Source: a virus
Length of the DNA stretch: 64,000 bases
Reading direction: 5' to 3' (one strand)
Virus record (IMG/VR): IMGVR_UViG_3300025154_000005
Span: 1 to 64,000 of that record
A program made the position numbers and the translations under genes. Positions 16,494-24,693 of this stretch are shown here, piece after piece (the stretch's first letter is position 1; each line of letters opens with the position of its first letter). The notes under the pieces are model-generated. The model made no database searches, was not told the DNA's origin, and saw nothing but the letters and a program-made list of their open reading frames with translations.

Positions 16494-17631
16494 ACTGTAT
16501 AGTTTGTAGTTTCGTAATTTGATTGTACTTTTCATCCGTTAACTTTTCGGGTATTGGTAGTTCTAAGTAATAACTACACGCCCCATGAAAGAATAATGGA
16601 AGTTTTACATTTGATTGAGAGAAATTACTTTTAAGAATTATTAATGCTCTAAAGGCATCGCCTAATCTTTCAATATTATATCCTTCATATCTTTTAATGC
16701 CAAATCTACTTGGTGAATATAATGCAAATATTAGGTGAAAATCCCTGCTAACAACTTTATTGTCTCCCAAAGCATTTAGCGTAGGTTCAGTCTTTTCAAT
16801 AATCTGTTCTCCTCTAAATGCAGTAAACTCCTTCTTATCATATTCAAGAGCTGTTTGCATAATATTCCATACTGTCCAATTCCAATGTTTACATATCTGT
16901 AATCGAGCATAATCTCTTGCCCACTTACCCATAGCATCACGTACTGTTAAACTACGTTGTAAAGTTTTATCATATTCTTCAGCAAGATTATTTAAATTGT
17001 CTACAATTACTATATTATGCAATTCTGGGTCATTTGGGACATAATGAGAGTATATAGGTTTAACTTCATAAAATTTACTTCCATCTGGATTCTTATATTC
17101 AAATTTATGATCCTTCATATGATGTTCACCAAGTTTAGTTGATTCAGTCTTAAGCCACATATATAATCCTGTTGCAGTATAAATACTGGTTACTATCGTA
17201 CAATAGCTTAACACATCTTCTACTATTTCATCTACCTCTTTAAAATATTTTTCTATACTATCAGTAGGAAGAGCCTCTCGCATTGAATTTAGATACATTG
17301 GATCAATAGATATTCCATGTTTATCATAAAGTATATGACAGAATAACCTATCTTCAAATAATTCAAGTGGATCCTCCAATAAAGCAATATAAAAGTGTGC
17401 TTTATATCCTTTAGTTTTAATAATATTATAAATAGGCATAATTGTAATTCCTATTACACTTTGACTTTTTCCCAGTCCATTGCCTGCTACAGTGGTTATC
17501 TGCTTTCCACGTGGGATAGTAGGCACAATTTTACCTAATCTTGGAAATCTATAAAATATTGGAGCACCATTAAATTTACCAGCTAACCTATTATCTTTAG
17601 CTAATTTGTATCGTTCTAATCTTCCACTCAT
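16486..17631 (-). CDS. Replicative DNA helicase, DnaB-like (SF4)
   Basis: 381 aa. The RecA-like motor has Walker A GNGLGKSQ at 50-57 and Walker B IVIVDN at 207-212. The C-terminal part with FALYSPSRFGI and LGDAFRALIILKSN follows the DnaB C-terminal domain order. It lacks the DnaB N-terminal helical domain, as phage versions often do. It unwinds the fork and works with the primase and family B polymerase in this window. Confidence 0.8.
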   Translation of the reverse strand: MSGRLERYKLAKDNRLAGKFNGAPIFYRFPRLGKIVPTIPRGKQITTVAGNGLGKSQSVIGITIMPIYNIIKTKGYKAHFYIALLEDPLELFEDRLFCHILYDKHGISIDPMYLNSMREALPTDSIEKYFKEVDEIVEDVLSYCTIVTSIYTATGLYMWLKTESTKLGEHHMKDHKFEYKNPDGSKFYEVKPIYSHYVPNDPELHNIVIVDNLNNLAEEYDKTLQRSLTVRDAMGKWARDYARLQICKHWNWTVWNIMQTALEYDKKEFTAFRGEQIIEKTEPTLNALGDNKVVSRDFHLIFALYSPSRFGIKRYEGYNIERLGDAFRALIILKSNFSQSNVKLPLFFHGACSYYLELPIPEKLTDEKYNQITKLQTIQYE

Positions 17632-17667
17632 ATAAGAGTTAATTTATTAATTTTATATTTAATTGTT

Positions 17668-17701
17668 ACTCGCTTTACTCGCCGAGCGTTAGGGCTCATT
17701 G
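17668..17701. repeat. GC-rich repeat, copy 1 (also left arm of 23-bp inverted repeat)
   Basis: Positions 17668-17692 are identical to 18278-18302 (direct, 25 nt). Positions 17679-17701 are a perfect inverted match of 17890-17912 (23 nt). Both are far richer in G+C than their surroundings. A CCC-TTCG-GGT hairpin follows at once. Confidence 0.85.
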
Positions 17702-17859
17702 CCCTTCGGGTCGTTTACCTTCATTTTAAAACCTAGAGCATTCATTAATATTTTATGCCTTATTTCTTCGATTCTGTTCTCTATTTGCTTATCTTTTTCA
17801 TTGCAATGTTTGATATAAGCATTTAATTGTTTTCTTTGTTTTCGATTTACTATAAACAT
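17689..17859 (-). CDS. Hypothetical basic protein, 56 aa, inside an inverted repeat
   Basis: Frame from ATG 17857-17859 (MFIVNRKQRKQLNAYIKH); a TTG start at 17892 would add 11 residues. Its last codons and TAA lie in the left arm of the 23-bp inverted repeat. Basic helical protein with no family match. It is probably the cargo of a small mobile or repeat unit, or a chance frame. Confidence 0.4.
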   Translation of the reverse strand: MFIVNRKQRKQLNAYIKHCNEKDKQIENRIEEIRHKILMNALGFKMKVNDPKGNEP

Positions 17860-17889
17860 ATTGTAAGGTTTTAAAATTCTCGTTAAACT

Positions 17890-17912
17890 CAATGAGCCCT
17901 AACGCTCGGCGA
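17890..17912. repeat. Right arm of 23-bp perfect inverted repeat
   Basis: Exact reverse complement of 17679-17701. It is followed by TAATGCGCC (17913-17921), which is itself inverted at 17997-18005. The nested repeats would fold into a hairpin-rich stretch between 17.89 and 18.03 kb. Confidence 0.85.
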
Positions 17913-18046
17913 TAATGCGCCTTAAATTCTGTATTTCAATTAACTTTCTCAAGTCCACAGGGCAACGTAGTCCTAACATCGAGTAAAAGCTAATATGGCG
18001 CATTAAAAGCTATCGTATGGCTTCTAATTGAGTTTAATGTAAAAAA
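17913..18046. other. Non-coding structured stretch upstream of the helicase
   Basis: No gene seen. Holds the inverted pair TAATGCGCC/GGCGCATTA (17913-17921, 17997-18005) and a direct repeat AAAAGCTA around 17985 and 18005. It is richer in G+C than neighbouring intergenic DNA. Candidate regulatory or replication-start region by position next to dnaB; not proven. Confidence 0.4.
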
Positions 18047-18220
18047 TTATTTACCTATTTTCATAATTATTAAATTGATTTCTATATGATCGTAAAATGT
18101 CAATAATAATTCTCTTGTTATTGCATGTTTTTTATCATATAAATAATTTAATCTTTCATAACATTCTTTTACAGTCATATTATTGACACTTTCCTTTAAC
18201 TTTTCAATAACTTCTTCCAT
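18047..18220 (-). CDS. Small helical protein, 57 aa
   Basis: Frame from ATG 18218-18220 to TAA 18047-18049: MEEVIEKLKESVNNMTVKEC, then a helical rest. No known family. Amphipathic helices suggest a small folded protein. Confidence 0.5.
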   Translation of the reverse strand: MEEVIEKLKESVNNMTVKECYERLNYLYDKKHAITRELLLTFYDHIEINLIIMKIGK

Positions 18221-18277
18221 AATAATTTTTTTATTAGTTTTTCAATTAATATTATCTGTTATATTTAATTGCGCCAT

Positions 18278-18302
18278 ACTCGCTTTACTCGCCGAGCGTT
18301 AG
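18278..18302. repeat. GC-rich repeat, copy 3 (direct copy of 17668-17692)
   Basis: 25-nt exact copy, also preceded by the same TATATTTAATTG as copy 1. It sits just before the 3' end of the 103-aa gene. Confidence 0.85.
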
Positions 18303-18312
18303 CGACAACCCC

Positions 18313-18624
18313 CTAATAGACATCACCAGGCAAATCACCCATTGTGCATTTACCTTCTGATTCCAGTTTGGTTAATGCTTTGAATATGTCAATCTTTGAA
18401 TCATTACTTATTTTCTTTGAAGTGCAAAGCCCATCAACAATATTCCAAACTAATGTATAATCAGGTATGTTGCTAACACACGGTAAAACTTTATATTCAT
18501 TAGGCTTATAATTAATTGATTTTAAGTATCTATCAACTGTAATATCTATATTATTCATACTTAAAAATGGTTGTCTTGTTGCCCAATTTTGAAAATCAAT
18601 TAATTCTTGTCTTAAGTCTTTCAT
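18313..18624 (-). CDS. Hypothetical protein, 103 aa
   Basis: Not recognised. Soluble, mixed alpha/beta. It ends 11 bp from the GC-rich repeat and starts 1 bp from the 214-aa gene. Confidence 0.65.
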   Translation of the reverse strand: MKDLRQELIDFQNWATRQPFLSMNNIDITVDRYLKSINYKPNEYKVLPCVSNIPDYTLVWNIVDGLCTSKKISNDSKIDIFKALTKLESEGKCTMGDLPGDVY

Positions 18625-18625
18625 A

Positions 18626-19264
18626 TTATATCATTCTATTTAAACTTATCAGATCTTGAATAACATCTCCGGACTTAATTCTTTCACAATACATAGTTAA
18701 TCTACTTGTTGGTATCTTATCCATTCCTGATTTGTAAATAAAGTAATCAGCTTGTTGTATGTAAGTTGGATCAGTCTCAGATATATACAGGTCTACTGCC
18801 TTAAATATATCATCTTTAGAGTATTGTGGATTATCTGTTAGAAACATTTTCATTTTCTTAAGACAAGCCTTAGGATCACCCATAGCATTATGTCTTAAAC
18901 TTTTAAACTTGCCTCTATAATCGTTAATCCACCCATCTACTTCATTTAATTTATTTGATAATTCATTAGATTTGAATAGCTTAGTAGCTTTCTCAAGCAA
19001 TATAAAATCACTAACTTCTATAGTGTTTATATTGCTTAATAGATAATCCTGAAAATGTTCAAGATCTATAGTATCTTGTCCTGCATATTTTATATAGGAC
19101 AATTTACAAAGATACAAAATATTTTCGGTTCCAAATATATTATCCTTATATTTTTCAAATAATTCTTCATGTTTTTCATAAATTATTTGAAGCATTACAA
19201 AGCTTCCCAAGTCTAACTCACTATCTAATAAAGATTTAGTATTAATTTCTAATTTTTGTCTCAT
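18626..19264 (-). CDS. Hypothetical replication-module protein, 212 aa
   Basis: Not recognised. All-helical; the C-terminal part (KACLKKMKMFL, DIFKAVDLYI, SRLTMYCERI) looks like the helical end of phage replisome-organiser or helicase-loader proteins. That is a resemblance only. It lies between the DnaB helicase and SF2 helicase genes. ATG 19262-19264 overlaps the upstream TGA; ATG 19270 is an alternative. Confidence 0.6.
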   Translation of the reverse strand: MRQKLEINTKSLLDSELDLGSFVMLQIIYEKHEELFEKYKDNIFGTENILYLCKLSYIKYAGQDTIDLEHFQDYLLSNINTIEVSDFILLEKATKLFKSNELSNKLNEVDGWINDYRGKFKSLRHNAMGDPKACLKKMKMFLTDNPQYSKDDIFKAVDLYISETDPTYIQQADYFIYKSGMDKIPTSRLTMYCERIKSGDVIQDLISLNRMI

Positions 19265-19515
19265 TGACATTGTAGTGTATAAAATTGTTTACGCGATTCA
19301 TCCTCAAGACATTCTGTTATTATATCATCAAATCCATAATAGCTATCAATATCTTGCTTAGAAATATTTAATTTGAATTTTGTCTTAAGTAAATAAGCAA
19401 TAAGAGAATGATCCTTTAAATCTGCGTAGTCTTGTCTAAGATTAAATATAAAAAAGGCAATTTGTAATGAACTCACTCTCTTCTGCTTAACAGAATTCTT
19501 TTTCTTTAATAACAT
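19261..19515 (-). CDS. Hypothetical basic protein, 84 aa
   Basis: Not recognised. Start at ATG 19513-19515, because the longer frame would overlap the upstream gene. The N-terminus is very basic (MLLKKKNSVKQKRVSS). A LNISKQDIDSYYG stretch could be a helix-turn-helix. Confidence 0.55.
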   Translation of the reverse strand: MLLKKKNSVKQKRVSSLQIAFFIFNLRQDYADLKDHSLIAYLLKTKFKLNISKQDIDSYYGFDDIITECLEDESRKQFYTLQCQ

Positions 19516-19547
19516 AATAATTGGTTTTAAGTTAATAATAAGAATTC

Positions 19548-19775
19548 TTATTTTATTGGTGTATCCCAATAATGAGATATAGCTATAATTAATAGTATTA
19601 TTATTACAAGTATTCCTAATATATTAGTAACACCTGTTATAAATGTCCATAATCCATGTCGCAATGGAGAACTAGTATATAATAATTCATTATAAGTTAC
19701 TTTATATATTATTCCGTTTACAATTATTCCTATACATACAAGAATAGCTATTAATTTTCCATATGTTAGTTTCAT
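19548..19775 (-). CDS. Small membrane protein, 75 aa, two TM segments
   Basis: Two hydrophobic segments, residues ~8-25 (LIAILVCIGIIVNGIIY) and ~50-68 (ILGILVIIILLIIAI), separated by a polar loop. No family recognised. Overlaps the SF2 helicase stop by 4 bp. Confidence 0.6.
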   Translation of the reverse strand: MKLTYGKLIAILVCIGIIVNGIIYKVTYNELLYTSSPLRHGLWTFITGVTNILGILVIIILLIIAISHYWDTPIK

Positions 19776-21097
19776 AATTTCAAATCATTAATATTGTCTA
19801 TAATTAAAGCATTAGTCAGGTCTATACCCTTAATGGCCTTATTAAACCATTCTTCTGCTTGAGTTTGCAATGGTACAATAGCAATTATAGTAGAAATATC
19901 ATCAACTTCTAATCTATCTAATCTTCCCATCTTTTGTATAATTCCTGTATTACTACTGTTATAACTTTCCATTATACCATATTTTGCTCCAACAAGATTT
20001 AATCCTAATGTTAAACTTCTTACAGATGATAATTCCTTAATTTCTCCGGAATCAAACATTTTAATTAGTTTCTTATTAGTATCATCATCTTGTTTAGAAT
20101 GAACTGAATAGGCTGATAGTTTATTAGCTTGAGATGTTAATTCTGAGAACAATAATACCTTATTACTTGAACTGTTTTCAAATATCTTATGCTTAATTTG
20201 CAATGCAATATCAGCACTACTGCTTAATTTCCATAGAAATTCCTTTCTATATTTGATTGCATTAAGATATATCATAGCAGCATTCTTTTGTACAGAATCC
20301 CCTAATCCTTTCCAGAACCAATCTCCAGCATCTCTAAACCAATCTTCACTTCCTGTTTGAGCCATAAGTTTTTGTCCCTTACGAATCTGTTCAGTTAAAT
20401 AATCATATTGAGTAGCCTCTCCAACAGTAAATTGGCTTTTCTTAGTACCTGCTATTACTGAATAATCATCAGTTAAATTGTATTTGTAAATAATATATTT
20501 ACGTTTATTAACTAATCCATCTTCAGCACTATCGTAATATTCATATATGATTGGACACACAAAGTTATAAAAATCTTCTTTATTTTTCCAATCAGCAAGA
20601 TAATCATTAGATACATGATCAAATTTACCGTCTTTGTCTGGAGTAGCTGTTAATCCTAGTCTATGAATATTTAAACAGGTAGCATTATATATTAATCTAC
20701 CATATTCAGGAGTAACTATAGTATGAATTTCATCAAATATGATTAAATCAAATTGTTTAATTGTTTCTATACTCCATTTATAAACAGTTTGAATGTTTTC
20801 GATAGTTATAATTGGACCATTAGACATGAATTCAGAAACTTGTCCAAAACACTCGTATCCTTTTTCAACTCTAATTCTAAAAGTTTTTAACCATTTTAAT
20901 AATTCTTTCTTCCAATTCTCTTTCAGATTAGTTCTAGGACTAGTAATAAGAATATTCTTATAATTACCATGTTTAATTATATCAATAGCTACCTTACTTT
21001 TACCACTTCCAGTTGACAATACTACACATCCTATACATCCATTATTATTCCATGCCTCTTCTGCTTCTGATTGAATTTGTTGTCTAGTTTTTATCAT
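19772..21097 (-). CDS. SF2 DNA helicase (UvsW/RadD-like)
   Basis: 441 aa. Helicase motifs are clear: I STGSGKS at 28-34, II DEIH at 122-125, III LTATP at 149-153 and VI QKMGRLDR in the C-terminal domain. UvsW-type helicases of this size unwind branched DNA and help recombination-dependent replication. It is the second helicase of the module beside DnaB. Confidence 0.85.
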   Translation of the reverse strand: MIKTRQQIQSEAEEAWNNNGCIGCVVLSTGSGKSKVAIDIIKHGNYKNILITSPRTNLKENWKKELLKWLKTFRIRVEKGYECFGQVSEFMSNGPIITIENIQTVYKWSIETIKQFDLIIFDEIHTIVTPEYGRLIYNATCLNIHRLGLTATPDKDGKFDHVSNDYLADWKNKEDFYNFVCPIIYEYYDSAEDGLVNKRKYIIYKYNLTDDYSVIAGTKKSQFTVGEATQYDYLTEQIRKGQKLMAQTGSEDWFRDAGDWFWKGLGDSVQKNAAMIYLNAIKYRKEFLWKLSSSADIALQIKHKIFENSSSNKVLLFSELTSQANKLSAYSVHSKQDDDTNKKLIKMFDSGEIKELSSVRSLTLGLNLVGAKYGIMESYNSSNTGIIQKMGRLDRLEVDDISTIIAIVPLQTQAEEWFNKAIKGIDLTNALIIDNINDLKL

Positions 21098-21114
21098 ATA
21101 GTATTAAATATTAA

Positions 21115-21142
21115 AGATAGCTACCCAATAGGATAGCTATCT
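21115..21142 (-). terminator. Rho-independent terminator (minus strand)
   Basis: 12-bp stem with one mismatch (AGATAGCTACCC/GGATAGCTATCT) and a 4-nt loop, followed on the minus strand by TTTAATATTT. Positioned just after the 153-aa coiled-coil gene. Confidence 0.75.
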
Positions 21143-21151
21143 AAAAAGTAA

Positions 21152-21613
21152 TTACTTTGTAATCATATCAATATCAAGATTCTTGTTAGCAATTTGCTTA
21201 TCAATTCTCTCAATTTTCTCTTCAAAATCTTTAGTTGTATTAACTAATTGTTTCTCTAATTGGTCAATTGCATTACGTTTTGCATAAATATTTTGCCAGT
21301 AATTATCCCTAAAGTAATCAATAGCTGCATTATTCTTAACATCTTCTACAGTAATTAATAATTTAGCATCTTCAAGATTTTGTTTAGCATCTTCTAATGA
21401 ATCATTAAGTGCTTCAATCTTTCTGTCGCGATCCATAATAACTACTGTTTTATTACCTTCAAGAGTTTTAATATCGGTTTTTAACCGTTTAACTTCTTTC
21501 TCAAAGAATTTACTAATTTGACCTGCATCATCCATTTTTAATAGATTCATAATCACTTTTACAATAGGAAAACTAAATATTCCTTCTGATTGTGTTGTTG
21601 TTTTTGTTGCCAT
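21152..21613 (-). CDS. Coiled-coil protein, 153 aa
   Basis: Residues ~35-150 are two long charged helices with heptads (KRLKTDIKTLEGNK, DSLEDAKQNLEDAKLL, QLEKQLVNTTKDFEEK). No family recognised. It has its own terminator, so it may be made in quantity. Confidence 0.65.
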   Translation of the reverse strand: MATKTTTQSEGIFSFPIVKVIMNLLKMDDAGQISKFFEKEVKRLKTDIKTLEGNKTVVIMDRDRKIEALNDSLEDAKQNLEDAKLLITVEDVKNNAAIDYFRDNYWQNIYAKRNAIDQLEKQLVNTTKDFEEKIERIDKQIANKNLDIDMITK

Positions 21614-21652
21614 AAAATTTAAATTTTAAATTGTTTAATTAATTAATTGTTT

Positions 21653-23305
21653 TTATTTAATACTATAATCTTTAATTTCTTTTATTATTCCTTTAACTGG
21701 TTCAATCTTAGATATTAATACTGAAGTATTTACACAAATTGAATTTATACCTCCTCTATAACTACCAGGTATCCTATTCTCATCTTTTTTATTTATAATA
21801 CCCAAATTTTTTAAAGATATTTCTTTATTGGATTGACTGTCAAAATAATTTAGTCTTGTACCTGTAGAATACGATAATGTCTTATCTTCATCAAGGTATA
21901 ATCCCGTACTATCTGTATATTTTACAATATCATCCTCCTCTCTCCATTTATATCCTAATTCAAATATTCTCTTTTGAACTTGTTCATTTAATTTAGGATT
22001 GTCACCTATCCATATTTTACAGTTGTCAAAGTTAGTTTGCATTGGAGTAGATTTCAATACATATTTTTTAAATTGCTCAAAGGTTATTTCTGTATGAAAA
22101 TCTGGAATTGAATCATATCCAACGCCTAAATTACTATAACATACATAATATCCATTCTTTTTAAAATGTTTACTTATAATTTGACCAGGATCTTCTTTAA
22201 CATACCATTTTTCAGGTAATACAAATTCATCAGATTTAAAGTTTTCTCTAGGAATAAATTTATCATCTTTAATACAAGCTTCTAACCAATCTTTCTCTTG
22301 TTGAGTTGCAATTCTAACTTTAGAATTATCGTTATTGTATGAATTATCTTTATAATAATCATATTTTTGATCGTGTATTCTAATATTATAGTCAGATTTA
22401 TTTCCACCTGTAGATTTAAGAATATAATTAGAGTTACAACATGTATATTCTAAATAATATATTTCTCCAGCAACTAAGTTATTTAATGTTAATTCACTAC
22501 TAGTTTTAATAGAAGCATCATGAGTTATCTTACACCATCCATCTTTCTCAGTATATATTGTTGGGTTAGAACATATATATTTATTATCAATACTTTTTCT
22601 ATACATTCCACCATGACAATATACTGTTTTAATTCCTTCTCTTATAACAATTTGCCAATTAAATGGTTCATTACGATTATCGTAATATGAGCACTCTCTT
22701 TCATTCCCTACATCACTTATATGTGATATAAATTTAGTACCTAATACAAAATGAGTATTTGCATATTCTAATAAAAATTCATTTGTCATTTTATTTATTA
22801 TCTTATTAAGATGCTCGTCTGGTAAATATTGTTGTATTTCAGATAAATCTGTTAATAATGTAATTTTTATATTATCATGAGTTAGTACAATATGATGACA
22901 GTCGTTTGATATACCTTTATCACTATTTATATACCAATCATCTATACAATAAAATTCATCTCCTTTACTTCCTTTACATTTACCATAAATAGTATGATTT
23001 TTTTTACAATAATCATAATTAAACTTATACCATTTACCAACTTCAAACTTAGGTTTATCTATAAATTCTTTAATAAATGCTTTATCTGTATGAGTTGAAT
23101 TATTTCTACTCCAACTTTGACAATCTGTAAAGTTTTTAGTGACTTTTAAACCTGAATTTTCACAATTATCTATTAAAGAACTATATTCTGATAGTCTTTT
23201 TGTATACTTTCCTGCATTAGTTGTGGTTTTATAAGTATTATACAACCAATCAAGAATAAGTATCAATCTTTCTTTATTACTAATTTTTATTATATAATGT
23301 TCCAT
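21653..23305 (-). CDS. Large repeated-module protein, 550 aa, unknown function
   Basis: Not recognised as an enzyme. A small module of the form GKWYKF / KCKGSKGDEFYCIDDWYIN / HIVLTHDNIKI recurs later as GEIYYLEY / LKSTGGNKSDYNIRIHD / KVRIATQQEKDWLEACI, so it looks built from duplicated units. Its many Cys, Tyr and Trp suggest a stable multidomain binding protein. AT-rich codon use is like its neighbours. Confidence 0.6.
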   Translation of the reverse strand: MEHYIIKISNKERLILILDWLYNTYKTTTNAGKYTKRLSEYSSLIDNCENSGLKVTKNFTDCQSWSRNNSTHTDKAFIKEFIDKPKFEVGKWYKFNYDYCKKNHTIYGKCKGSKGDEFYCIDDWYINSDKGISNDCHHIVLTHDNIKITLLTDLSEIQQYLPDEHLNKIINKMTNEFLLEYANTHFVLGTKFISHISDVGNERECSYYDNRNEPFNWQIVIREGIKTVYCHGGMYRKSIDNKYICSNPTIYTEKDGWCKITHDASIKTSSELTLNNLVAGEIYYLEYTCCNSNYILKSTGGNKSDYNIRIHDQKYDYYKDNSYNNDNSKVRIATQQEKDWLEACIKDDKFIPRENFKSDEFVLPEKWYVKEDPGQIISKHFKKNGYYVCYSNLGVGYDSIPDFHTEITFEQFKKYVLKSTPMQTNFDNCKIWIGDNPKLNEQVQKRIFELGYKWREEDDIVKYTDSTGLYLDEDKTLSYSTGTRLNYFDSQSNKEISLKNLGIINKKDENRIPGSYRGGINSICVNTSVLISKIEPVKGIIKEIKDYSIK

Positions 23306-23311
23306 AAATTA

Positions 23312-23644
23312 TTAAGTTTTAAATTTCCAAATAAATCCACCTGCTGAGTGTCGTTTTTCACTACAAGTTAATGATATTCCTTCTTTTGGAGCACCTGTTT
23401 GTCTTGAAGCATCAGCAATACTTTCAAATGAATTAATTTTCTTACCAAATTTATCTAACTGAATTACACATCTTTTCTTGGAATTATTTGTGGTTCTATA
23501 TTTAAATTTAGATGAACCAATATCTATAGCTTTGTTTAGTTGAGATTCAATTATTGCATAATCAAATACTTCAGCTGTTAAACTATTTTTTAATAAAAGA
23601 ATTGTTTCTTCAGTTAATTTCTTTAATACTACTGTTCGTGTCAT
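23312..23644 (-). CDS. NUMOD1-domain DNA-binding protein, 110 aa
   Basis: Residues ~60-108 match the NUMOD1 repeat: VIQLDKFGKKINSFESIADA, then SRQTGAPKEGISLTC and GGFIWKF. NUMOD1 is a helix-turn-helix module normally attached to GIY-YIG or HNH homing endonucleases. No nuclease domain is present here, so it is an orphan DNA-binding piece, perhaps a decayed homing gene. Overlaps the next gene by 35 bp. Confidence 0.7.
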   Translation of the reverse strand: MTRTVVLKKLTEETILLLKNSLTAEVFDYAIIESQLNKAIDIGSSKFKYRTTNNSKKRCVIQLDKFGKKINSFESIADASRQTGAPKEGISLTCSEKRHSAGGFIWKFKT

Positions 23645-23951
23645 TAATACAATTGTTTTTAAAGTTGTGAATTAAGTCTAGGAAATCATTATATTTATCT
23701 ATTGGAATGTCCATTGCAACATTTACTACATCAAACATATAAGCACCTAATTCATCAAATGCCATATTAGTATCTTCAGATACTTTTTGAGTAGAAACAT
23801 TTAATTCCTTCCATAGAGTATTTCCAGTATTTCTAAATCGTTTAAACCACAATTTAGCACGTTGTTTATAATATTTATCATCTATATCAGATGTAAATAT
23901 TGTAAGTACATTAAACATTATAAATGTTTTATTCAATTTTGTTAATTCCAT
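23610..23951 (-). CDS. Hypothetical protein, 113 aa
   Basis: Not recognised. Soluble, helical, with KYYKQRAKLWFKRFRNTGN in the middle. Three bp from the 193-aa gene. Confidence 0.6.
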   Translation of the reverse strand: MELTKLNKTFIMFNVLTIFTSDIDDKYYKQRAKLWFKRFRNTGNTLWKELNVSTQKVSEDTNMAFDELGAYMFDVVNVAMDIPIDKYNDFLDLIHNFKNNCINDTNSSIKEIN

Positions 23952-23954
23952 AAG

Positions 23955-24536
23955 TTATTTCATATTAGGTCTAAAGCTTCTTTTTATATTGAATCCTTTA
24001 CTAACAATCTTCTCGTTATCACTTCTATTATTAGATTTAGATTCATTTTGATTCCTTATATCTGATAAATAATTTATCAATAATTGATAAATAACTGGTG
24101 CGGGTAAGATTTGTTGTAAACTATATTTAGAGAGTTGAGGATATTTAATAAAGTGATCTGATAAGTATCCTTGTAATAATATAGGACAATCATATATTTT
24201 ATTATAATTTTTATCATTTGATAAATTTATAAGTTTTGTTGCTACATATGTGTCAATTTCTTTTATGTAGACCATGTCTTTGAATCTATCTTTATTATAA
24301 TATACTAAGTATCTTTTCTCAGGTTCTCCAAATTTCCTTAGATTATCTCCATAATAAAATTTCTTACCATCAAAATATCCCTCTATTTGCATTCCACATA
24401 TATAAAATATTAATTTTTGTTTATTATATAATGTGAAATTATCATGATTACGCCTATCTAATACAAGTAATAGATCTATTCCATATGTACCAGTTAAATA
24501 GTCATAATAATCTTTTCTATTGTCTAATATTTTCAT
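23955..24536 (-). CDS. Hypothetical protein, 193 aa
   Basis: Not recognised. N-terminal alpha/beta part and a basic Asn/Ser-rich C-terminal tail ending FNIKRSFRPNMK. It follows the polymerase gene and a small membrane protein gene in the same operon. Confidence 0.65.
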   Translation of the reverse strand: MKILDNRKDYYDYLTGTYGIDLLLVLDRRNHDNFTLYNKQKLIFYICGMQIEGYFDGKKFYYGDNLRKFGEPEKRYLVYYNKDRFKDMVYIKEIDTYVATKLINLSNDKNYNKIYDCPILLQGYLSDHFIKYPQLSKYSLQQILPAPVIYQLLINYLSDIRNQNESKSNNRSDNEKIVSKGFNIKRSFRPNMK

Positions 24537-24693
24537 ACTTTATATAATAATTGAATAATAAAATAAATTCAATAATATTAGATGTTCCTGATATAATCAT
24601 TTCATTATAAGTTATTGGGTATGTATTAGTAGATGCTATTAGAGCTATTATAAAACATGGTATTGATAGTATTAATAATATATTTTTCTTCAT
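24517..24693 (-). CDS. Small membrane protein, 58 aa
   Basis: Frame from ATG 24691-24693, sharing ATGA with the polymerase stop, to TAG 24517-24519. N-terminal KKNILLILSIPCFIIALIA is a signal/TM helix and a second hydrophobic stretch is IIEFILLF. No family known; the coupling to the polymerase gene argues for a real gene. Confidence 0.55.
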   Translation of the reverse strand: MKKNILLILSIPCFIIALIASTNTYPITYNEMIISGTSNIIEFILLFNYYIKYENIRQ

